6,480 nucleotides of DNA, from the NCBI GenBank assembly GCA_024278725.1, contig JAJRSQ010000244.1, forward strand, positions 1 to 6,480, read 5' to 3'. The translations under genes were made by a program, and so were the position numbers. Of the stretch, positions 1 through 4,452 are shown piece after piece; positions within the stretch are counted from its first letter, which is position 1; every line of letters begins with the position of its first letter. This DNA comes from Chloroflexota bacterium (GTDB taxonomy: Bacteria; Chloroflexota; Anaerolineae; 4572-78). A model generated the notes under the pieces. The model was not told where the DNA came from. It made no database searches and saw only the letters and a program-made list of their open reading frames with translations.

Positions 1-266
1 CGCACGCTGAACTCGGTCAGTCCCGCCAGCGACACCCATCCTTTCAACAGCAAATAATAGAGCGGCGGCAAACGGTCTTCCACCAGTTTCATGCTCACGT
101 CCAGAATGCGGGCAACGGTGGACTGCGCCCAGCGAATGCTGACCGCTTCATCGAACCAGATGGAATGGTAGGTGAGATTCTGCACGCGCACCCAAAAGGC
201 GGCGAACAATGTAAAATTCAAAATGTAAAATTTAAAATGTTTCGGATTTCGGGTTTTAGGTTTCAA
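1..266 (-). CDS. GT39/PMT_2-like membrane glycosyltransferase, partial (N-terminal part; start uncertain)
   Basis: This minus-strand reading frame runs off the left edge and is open from a TGA at 270-272. It matches the N-terminus of the neighbouring complete glycosyltransferase motif by motif: AAF, then 12 residues, then WFDEA (144-158) against WYDEG; PPLYYLLLKGW (PPLYY at 54-68) against PPLYYLLEWG; and TEFSVR against TEFALR. In this GT-C family the D-E pair in the first extracytoplasmic loop is the catalytic/metal region, and sugars are transferred from a polyprenyl-phosphate carrier. No ATG precedes the conserved part. Candidate starts are TTG at 266, 221 or 209, none with a good ribosome-binding site. 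Everything upstream of 209 is encoded by the heptamer repeat tract, yet it still yields a hydrophobic stretch (FKFYILNF then TLFAAFWV) that could serve as the first membrane helix. Family assignment is fairly sure. Whether the gene is expressed or has a broken 5' end is open. Confidence 0.72.
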   Translation of the reverse strand, partial: MKPKTRNPKHFKFYILNFTLFAAFWVRVQNLTYHSIWFDEAVSIRWAQSTVARILDVSMKLVEDRLPPLYYLLLKGWVSLAGLTEFSV

Positions 267-411
267 GTTTCAAGTCTCAGGGTTTCAGGGTTGCAAAGTT
301 GCAGGGTTTCAGGGTTGCTAGTTTCACGCCTCACGTTGCACGTTTCAACAAATCACCAATCACAAATCATCAATCTCCAATTTCCAATCTCCAATTTCTA
401 CTCTCCAACCA
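210..411. repeat. Degenerate 7/8-bp repeat tract between the two glycosyltransferase genes
   Basis: The stretch reads as consecutive words of 7 bp, with a run of 8 bp in the middle. It begins TGTAAAA, TTCAAAA, TGTAAAA, TTTAAAA (210-237). It passes into GTTTCAA/GTTTCAGG/GTTGCAGG/GTTTCAC words (about 238-345) and then CAATCAC, AAATCAT, CAATCTC, CAATTTC words up to TACTCTC (about 355-405). It is much more AT-rich than the flanking genes. It contains the TAG stop of the upstream glycosyltransferase (398-400) at one end and replaces the expected start of the downstream one at the other. I see no hairpin with a U-run, so there is no evidence it terminates transcription. Such word-like tracts are, to my knowledge, common in Chloroflexota genomes; their mode of spread is not known to me. 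Confidence 0.85.
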
Positions 412-3178
412 CCACCGTCAGCACCACCGCCGTGTCCGCCGAGCCGTCCAGCGGCAGGCGGGGGAAGGCGGGGTCGGCGGCGTTGTACAGCCCAATTTCG
501 AGCGGGTATTCGCCCGGCGGCAAATCGGCGGGGATGGTGAACGTCACCGTGTCGGCGATGATTTCCCCCGCCGCCCAATTCGAGGTCGGACGCGGGGGGA
601 GATGGTCGGCAATGACCACCGGCGTGCCATCCGCGCCGAGCAGATGGACGAACACGGTATAATCGGCGTCAAAAGATACATCATCTCGCCAGAAAAGGGT
701 AATTTTCAGCGAATCGCCCGCCGCCACCGGCGAGAGTCCGTCCGCGCCGAGCAGGGTTGCCCGCCCGCCGAAACGGGCATTCACCGCCACATCCGGCGAT
801 TCCGGCGGGGTGAAATTCCGGTCGGTGGGGGTGAGCGTCACGGTCAACACGGCGATGTCCGCCGTCGTCCCGCCGTCGTCCGCCGCCCGTGCCAGCAGCG
901 TCACCGCGCCGGGACGCGCCCCGGCGGGGGTGGATAGTTTCGGACGGGTGCGGATGATTTTTCCCGCCCCGAAATTGGTGGGAATGGCGACCGGTTCGGG
1001 GAGCGGAAAAACATCGCCCGCGCCGTCACGCCATCCCCAAAATTGAGCCGCCGCGCCGCGCAGATTGACCCGCCACAGCGCATCCACCGTCACCCGGCTG
1101 CCTGCCTCCGCCGTTTCCACCGCCGTTGCCGACAGCAAATCGAGCGCAGGGGTGCGGGCGAGCGGTTCAGCGTTCCACTCGGCGGCAATCGGCGCGGAGA
1201 CCCGCACCGGCGACAGCACCGCCGTGCGCCCCTGCGGATTGCCCGCCGCATCCGGCATATCCACCGCCGAGCCGTCGGGATTGAGCCATTGCACTTCCAA
1301 CCGGTATTCGCCGGGCGGCGTGCCGGGCAGCCAGCGGATTGTTTGCCGTCCCGGAACCACTTTTCCCGGCTGCCAGCGCGGGGTGGGGAACAGATACGCC
1401 GCCGGGCGCACCACTTGCGGCTCGCTCCACGGCACGCCGTTCGTGTCCACCGCCCGCAGGGAAATGAGATAATCTTCCGTCAACGGCTGCCGCGCTTGCC
1501 ACAGCAACGTCACCGCCGCATCATCGGCGGGGAGTTGCGCCAGCCCGCGCAGTGAAACCAGCCCGCCAAAGTTAATATCGGTGCGCACCGTGGCGGGGAA
1601 ATCGGCGGGGAATTGCGGATTTTCGGGGATTTTCCAGTAGTGCAATCCCACCCCCCAAAAATCACCGGCGTGAAAATCGTCTTCCGTGCGCGTCGCCGTC
1701 CAATCCAGCAGCAGCGGCACAACCCCATTCGGGTCGATGACCTCATCTTGCCACGTGACCAGCCACGCGCCGCGATGTCCGCGCAGGGCGTTTTTCAGGG
1801 TGGGGATGATGGAAAAATCGGTGACGCGGTTCACGTCCAGCGTGTCCATCTTCGGCAACGGCGTCCAATTTTCCGCGCCGAAATAATATTCCCACACCGG
1901 GAAGAAATGCCCGCTCGAAAGAAGCACCGTGTCGCCGGGGGTATATCGCTCGCGGACGAACTGCGCCACGTGTTTAAAATCGTCTTTGGAAAATTGCGGC
2001 ACGAAAAACCAGTTGTTCAGGCTGAAAAATACTGAAAACGCGATGAAAATTATGGCAGCGTATTGCGTGAAACGTGAAACGTGAAACCTGAAACTTGAAA
2101 CGTGAAACCTGAAACCTGAAACCAATATCAGCGCGAACGGTGCCCACGCCAGCATGGTGTATCGGGGATTGAATTTCGGGGTGCGATACGAAAGGAGGAT
2201 CACCCCGGCGATGGGGACGACCAGCCACAATAGCAGGAAAAGGAGCGGGCGGCGGTGTTGCTTTTCTTTGCGCAGCCACAAAAAGAGCGACAGCCCCAAC
2301 AGTAGCGCAAAGCCCGCCGCCAGCGGTAGCCCCTGCGCTTCGAGAATCATTTCCCGTTTGCCCCCCACCGCGAAACTCATCGCCACATCGCGCACCACCT
2401 CGCCGAGTTTCAGCGCGCCGCGCCAATAACTGGGGTCATCGCCGAGCCGCGCCAGCAGCACCGGCATCCACGGGGCAAAAAGCAGCGCAACCCCGCCGAA
2501 AACGATGACGAATGACGAGCGACGAGTGACGAGTGACGAATCGCCAATTACCAATAACCAATAACTAACATGCGCCAACAGCAGGAACACAGCGAAATAG
2601 TGGGTGTACAGCGCGCTCGCCAGCACCAAAACATAGGCAATGGAATAACAGGCAAGTTTATTTTCACCACAGAGGCGCAAAGACACAGAGTCTTCTTTAT
2701 ATTTTTTCTCCGTGTCTCCGTGTCTCTGTGGTTCAAAATTCACCATCTGCCACAACAGCCAACTCCCCAACAGCGATTGAAAAACCAGCAGGGCATACAT
2801 TCGCGCTTCTTGGCTGTAATAGACCATCAACGGCGCAATGGCGATGAAAGCCATCGCCGCCCACGCCGAGCTTCGGCGGGGGAGCAGCGCTCGCGCCATC
2901 TGCCACATCAACGGCACGGAAAGGACGCCAAACGCCACCGACAGGAATCGCAGGGCAAACTCCGTCTGCCCGAAAAGGCGCACCGCGCCCCATTCCAGCA
3001 GATAGTACAACGGCGGTTGAATATCCGCCGCCGTCCAGCGCACCAATTCCGGCAAACTGAAACGGGTCAGATACCATGTCACGCCCTCATCATACCACAG
3101 CGATTGTGCGTCCAATCGGAACGCCCGCAACCCAAACGCCGCTATAATTATCAACAACAGCCAAAAACGTTTCTTCAT
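398..3178 (-). CDS. GT39/PMT_2-like membrane glycosyltransferase with C-terminal beta modules (926 aa)
   Basis: Probable polyprenyl-phosphate-sugar-dependent glycosyltransferase of the GT-C fold, acting in the membrane with its active site outside. About 11 helices can be picked by eye (roughly residues 5-20, 75-92, 104-121, 127-146, 177-194, 195-211, 223-241, 283-302, 311-330, 339-355, 371-386). Family signatures are WYDEG (28-32, acidic pair in the first outer loop), PPLYYLL (55-61) and YSQEARMYAL (121-130). After the last helix about 540 residues are predicted to be extracytoplasmic; residues ~536-905 hold three related beta modules ending in PPGEY-type strands. Low-complexity insertions encode residues 149-171, 204-225 and 352-371. 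ATG at 3178 is the first start before the first helix, but no good Shine-Dalgarno precedes it. The stop lies inside a repeat tract, followed by a same-strand paralogue. Acceptor and sugar cannot be told from sequence; cell-surface glycan or glycolipid modification is an inference. Confidence 0.9.
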   Translation of the reverse strand: MKKRFWLLLIIIAAFGLRAFRLDAQSLWYDEGVTWYLTRFSLPELVRWTAADIQPPLYYLLEWGAVRLFGQTEFALRFLSVAFGVLSVPLMWQMARALLPRRSSAWAAMAFIAIAPLMVYYSQEARMYALLVFQSLLGSWLLWQMVNFEPQRHGDTEKKYKEDSVSLRLCGENKLACYSIAYVLVLASALYTHYFAVFLLLAHVSYWLLVIGDSSLVTRRSSFVIVFGGVALLFAPWMPVLLARLGDDPSYWRGALKLGEVVRDVAMSFAVGGKREMILEAQGLPLAAGFALLLGLSLFLWLRKEKQHRRPLLFLLLWLVVPIAGVILLSYRTPKFNPRYTMLAWAPFALILVSGFRFHVSSFRFHVSRFTQYAAIIFIAFSVFFSLNNWFFVPQFSKDDFKHVAQFVRERYTPGDTVLLSSGHFFPVWEYYFGAENWTPLPKMDTLDVNRVTDFSIIPTLKNALRGHRGAWLVTWQDEVIDPNGVVPLLLDWTATRTEDDFHAGDFWGVGLHYWKIPENPQFPADFPATVRTDINFGGLVSLRGLAQLPADDAAVTLLWQARQPLTEDYLISLRAVDTNGVPWSEPQVVRPAAYLFPTPRWQPGKVVPGRQTIRWLPGTPPGEYRLEVQWLNPDGSAVDMPDAAGNPQGRTAVLSPVRVSAPIAAEWNAEPLARTPALDLLSATAVETAEAGSRVTVDALWRVNLRGAAAQFWGWRDGAGDVFPLPEPVAIPTNFGAGKIIRTRPKLSTPAGARPGAVTLLARAADDGGTTADIAVLTVTLTPTDRNFTPPESPDVAVNARFGGRATLLGADGLSPVAAGDSLKITLFWRDDVSFDADYTVFVHLLGADGTPVVIADHLPPRPTSNWAAGEIIADTVTFTIPADLPPGEYPLEIGLYNAADPAFPRLPLDGSADTAVVLTVVVGE
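464..1573 (-). other. Three tandem beta-sandwich-like modules within the glycosyltransferase C-terminus
   Basis: Residues ~536-640, ~678-775 and ~800-905 share one layout. An opening FGG strand (modules 1 and 3) is followed by a VTLLW / VDALW / ITLFW strand. Modules 1 and 3 then have a DY-containing strand and ADG or DTNG turns. Next comes a PT..W..GK/GE segment (TPRWQPGKVV, PTNFGAGKII, TSNWAAGEII), and the module closes with PPGEYRLEV, RPGAVTLLA or PPGEYPLEI. Modules 1 and 3 are clearly alike and the middle one is diverged. Such modules, with phrases like YTVFVHLLGADG, are known to me from Chloroflexota surface and membrane proteins. A sugar- or surface-binding role outside the membrane is inference. 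Confidence 0.7.
2068..2123. repeat. In-frame tandem heptamer array TGAAACN x8
   Basis: There are eight consecutive copies of TGAAAC followed by one variable base (G, G, C, T, G, C, C, C), with no break in the 7-bp period. The array lies inside the glycosyltransferase gene. Because 21 bp is seven codons, it encodes a heptapeptide repeat on the minus strand: FRFHVSS followed by FRFHVSR, around residues 352-371. That segment is the loop between predicted helices 10 and 11. The same word occurs in the opposite orientation in the tract at 210-411. Confidence 0.93.
2506..2568. repeat. In-frame degenerate heptamer array (TGACGAN / TNACCAA) x9
   Basis: Nine consecutive 7-bp words are present: TGACGAA, TGACGAG, CGACGAG, TGACGAG, TGACGAA, TCGCCAA, TTACCAA, TAACCAA, TAACTAA. 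The word drifts along the array while the 7-bp phase is kept exactly. It encodes residues 204-225 of the glycosyltransferase, including VTRRSS. It spans the end of predicted helix 6, a short basic loop and the start of helix 7. The reading frame stays open across all nine copies. Confidence 0.9.
2666..2732. repeat. CACAGAG-type imperfect palindrome, 25-bp arms, in frame
   Basis: The left arm 2666-2690 starts ACCACAGAG and the right arm 2708-2732 ends CTCTGTGGT. They are inverted copies matching at 20 of 25 positions, around an AT-rich 17-bp loop. All five mismatches are transitions. In the glycosyltransferase mRNA (minus strand) three of them become G-U pairs, so a long hairpin could form in the coding region. 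The arms also show an internal direct CACAGAG/GACACGGAG pattern. The element encodes residues 149-171 (EPQRHGDTEKKYK, then EDSVSLRLCG), a charged insertion between predicted helices 4 and 5. From memory, this is a widely dispersed non-coding element in Chloroflexota and some other phyla that often yields spurious small predicted proteins with TEAQRHR-like sequence. Confidence 0.88.
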
Positions 3179-3195
3179 CTCGGCGCTATCTTACC

Positions 3196-3224
3196 ATTAA
3201 ATAGAGACAATTCACAATCAGCAA
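3196..3224 (-). promoter_or_regulatory. Candidate sigma70-like promoter for the glycosyltransferase
   Basis: Read on the minus strand, TTGCTG (3219-3224) is separated by 17 bp from TTTAAT (3196-3201), which matches TATAAT at 5 of 6 positions; the -35 matches only 3 of 6. Transcription would begin about 11 nt before the ATG at 3178, leaving a very short leader. That fits the absence of a clear ribosome-binding site but also weakens the call. An alternative pair is TTGTGA-18-TAAGAT, closer to the gene. Confidence 0.35.
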
Positions 3225-3226
3225 CA

Positions 3227-3255
3227 TTGACATTTCACGGTTGATATTCGATAAT
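3227..3255 (+). promoter_or_regulatory. Sigma70-like promoter, TTGACA-17-GATAAT
   Basis: A perfect -35 hexamer TTGACA (3227-3232) and a 5/6 -10 hexamer GATAAT (3250-3255) are separated by the optimal 17 bp. This is the best promoter match in the window. The expected transcription start near 3262 gives a ~26-nt leader before the ATG at 3288. It would drive the DUF4332 gene and possibly the genes downstream of it. Confidence 0.7.
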
Positions 3256-3287
3256 ATATGTGAACCCTGTAACCGGAATTGCACCCA

Positions 3288-3947
3288 ATGACCGCTGAAA
3301 AACGTTTGTATGTGTGGCTGGAAGGAGACGTTCATCGTCCCGCCGCGCCGCCGAAAATTCAAGTGAAGATTGCGCCCGACATGCCGCTGACCGATTTCCG
3401 CGACCGCTATGTGGATACCACCCACTCGCACGTGGTCATTCGGGTGTATCACGCCAGCGACGACGCCGGGCGGGAATACCGCATCGTGCCGGTTGCCGAA
3501 GCGGCATCGTCGAGCATCCCCGGCGATGCGATGGAAACCGGCGGCGGCACCAGCCTGACGCTCATCAAGGGGATTGGGCGCGGATTGGCGGCACGGTTTC
3601 AGCGGGCAGACATCCACACCATCGAAGACTTCCTCGCCGCCGCTGCCACCGCCGACGGGCGGGCATCGCTGGCGAGCGCCGTCGGCAGGTCGCCGGCAAC
3701 TGTTCTGCGCTGGGCGCAAATCGCCGATTTGATGCGCGTCAACGGCATCGGCGGGGATTATGGCGCGCTGTTGTGGCATTCGGGCATCCTCACCCTGCGT
3801 GACCTGCAATTGCAAACCCCCTCGGAACTCATTGCCCGGCTGGAAACAACCAACCGCCGTATGGCGCTCGTGCAACGGTTGCCGGCGCCCGCCCAAGTCG
3901 CCGATTGGATAGCCCAAGCGCAAACACTCACCGCCCTCATCATCTGA
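3288..3947 (+). CDS. DUF4332 helix-hairpin-helix domain protein (219 aa)
   Basis: Residues ~87-211 fit the DUF4332 pattern, a tandem helix-hairpin-helix unit. The first hairpin is LTLIKGIGRGLAARF (90-104) followed by DIHTIEDFL. The second is ADLMRVNGIGGDYGALL (146-162) followed by GILTLRDL, then the late RLPAPAQVADWI segment (197-208). The GIG turns suggest binding to DNA or another polymer backbone, as HhH motifs do, but no catalytic residues are visible and the cellular role is unknown. Residues 1-70 form a separate strand-rich, basic segment that I do not recognise, joined by an ASSS-to-GGG linker. ATG at 3288 is preferred over an in-frame TTG at 3279, because GGAA at 3275-3278 is well placed only for the ATG. 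A strong promoter lies just upstream. No signal peptide or membrane helix is seen, so it is probably cytoplasmic. Confidence 0.85.
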   Translation: MTAEKRLYVWLEGDVHRPAAPPKIQVKIAPDMPLTDFRDRYVDTTHSHVVIRVYHASDDAGREYRIVPVAEAASSSIPGDAMETGGGTSLTLIKGIGRGLAARFQRADIHTIEDFLAAAATADGRASLASAVGRSPATVLRWAQIADLMRVNGIGGDYGALLWHSGILTLRDLQLQTPSELIARLETTNRRMALVQRLPAPAQVADWIAQAQTLTALII

Positions 3948-3954
3948 CCAAAAA

Positions 3955-3983
3955 TTTACGCTATATTTATCACAAAATATGAC
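3955..3983 (+). promoter_or_regulatory. Weak candidate promoter upstream of yjbQ
   Basis: TTTACG (3955-3960) and TATGAC (3978-3983) are separated by 17 bp, each matching consensus at 4 of 6 positions. They lie in an AT-rich 93-bp gap between the DUF4332 stop and the yjbQ start. The gap contains no convincing terminator, so read-through from the upstream promoter is equally possible. Confidence 0.3.
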
Positions 3984-4030
3984 ACAGCGATTAAGTTTTT
4001 CAAATAATTGCCGATGATTCATCTACCAAT

Positions 4031-4035
4031 AGGAG
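4031..4035 (+). promoter_or_regulatory. Ribosome-binding site AGGAG of yjbQ
   Basis: AGGAG ends 5 nt before the ATG at 4041. This fixes the start there rather than at the in-frame ATG at 4014 or TTG at 4008, neither of which has a Shine-Dalgarno sequence. Confidence 0.85.
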
Positions 4036-4040
4036 TGGGA

Positions 4041-4436
4041 ATGGATACCCTGACGGTAAAAACAACTGCTCGCCAGCAATTCGTAGACATCACCATGCAA
4101 GTTGCTCGCTTTATTGCCGATAGCGGCATCGCCAACGGGATATGCTATCTATTCTGCCCGCACACCACCGCCGGCATCACCTTCAATGAGAATTGGGACC
4201 CGGATGTGCAGCACGATATGGCGCTCAATTTGGATGCCATTGCCCCGCAACGCCCCGATTTTCGGCACGCGGAAGGGAACAGCCCGGCGCATGTCAAAAC
4301 CGGTTTGATGGGCAGCGACCACCATGTTTTTGTTGAAAACGGCGAGCCGGTTTTAGGACGCTGGCAAGGCATCTATTTTGCGGAATTTGACGGACCGCGC
4401 ACCCGAAAAATCTTTTTAAAGATTGTAGCCACCTGA
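4041..4436 (+). CDS. yjbQ: YjbQ/UPF0047 family protein (131 aa)
   Basis: The protein matches the UPF0047/YjbQ family across its whole length, and 131 residues is the usual size. Family landmarks in order are CPHTTAGITFNEN (39-51) with DPDVQHDM (53-60); EGNSPAHVKTGLMGS (78-92); then GRWQGIYFAEFDGPR (106-120) and a closing KIFLKIV strand. His41 and His84 sit in the conserved motifs and are the likely active or metal-binding residues. The family is often annotated as secondary thiamine-phosphate synthase because E. coli YjbQ was reported to have weak activity of that kind; the true physiological role is uncertain. No thiamine gene or TPP riboswitch is visible nearby. The MGSDHHVFVEN stretch departs a little from the more common GSS-type sequence at that point. 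The gene lies 16 bp upstream of the fapA-like gene with the same type of ribosome-binding site, so the two are probably cotranscribed. Cytoplasmic; no signal peptide. Confidence 0.93.
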   Translation: MDTLTVKTTARQQFVDITMQVARFIADSGIANGICYLFCPHTTAGITFNENWDPDVQHDMALNLDAIAPQRPDFRHAEGNSPAHVKTGLMGSDHHVFVENGEPVLGRWQGIYFAEFDGPRTRKIFLKIVAT

Positions 4437-4442
4437 AGGAAC

Positions 4443-4447
4443 AGGAG
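4443..4447 (+). promoter_or_regulatory. Ribosome-binding site AGGAG of the fapA-like gene
   Basis: AGGAG lies 5 nt before the ATG at 4453, the same arrangement as in front of yjbQ. It excludes the out-of-frame ATG at 4448, which would give only an eight-codon peptide. Confidence 0.85.
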
Positions 4448-4452
4448 ATGTT

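Noticed and set aside
299..937. 212-aa forward open frame opposite the glycosyltransferase C-terminus
   Set aside because: Arg/His/Gly-rich composition typical of an antisense shadow in GC-rich DNA; it starts in the heptamer tract and has no ribosome-binding site. The opposite strand encodes clear beta modules.
2068..2123. CRISPR array
   Set aside because: Units are 7 bp with no unique spacers; this is a simple tandem heptamer array. The same holds for 210-411 and 2506-2568.
2570..3244. Forward frame containing TEAQRHR-like peptide
   Set aside because: This is the familiar spurious translation of the CACAGAG palindrome joined to antisense of membrane helices; no coding signals.
3279..3287. 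TTG start giving three extra residues on the DUF4332 protein
   Set aside because: The purine-rich GGAA would abut this start; the ATG at 3288 has workable spacing and is the stronger codon.
3963..3980. Terminator or regulatory hairpin after the DUF4332 gene (ATATTT...AAATAT)
   Set aside because: Six A-T pairs only, no GC stem and no following T-run; expected by chance in AT-rich spacer.
3186..4022. 278-aa reverse open frame over the DUF4332 gene
   Set aside because: Opposite a recognisable DUF4332 domain with a strong forward promoter; low-complexity Gly/Arg-rich translation with no family resemblance.
4008..4040. Earlier yjbQ starts (TTG 4008, ATG 4014)
   Set aside because: They would add residues not typical of the family and would place the AGGAG ribosome-binding site inside the gene.
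3948..4040. TPP riboswitch upstream of yjbQ
   Set aside because: Checked because of the thiamine annotation; the 93-bp AT-rich gap is too short and has no recognisable TPP-box CUGAGA sequence.
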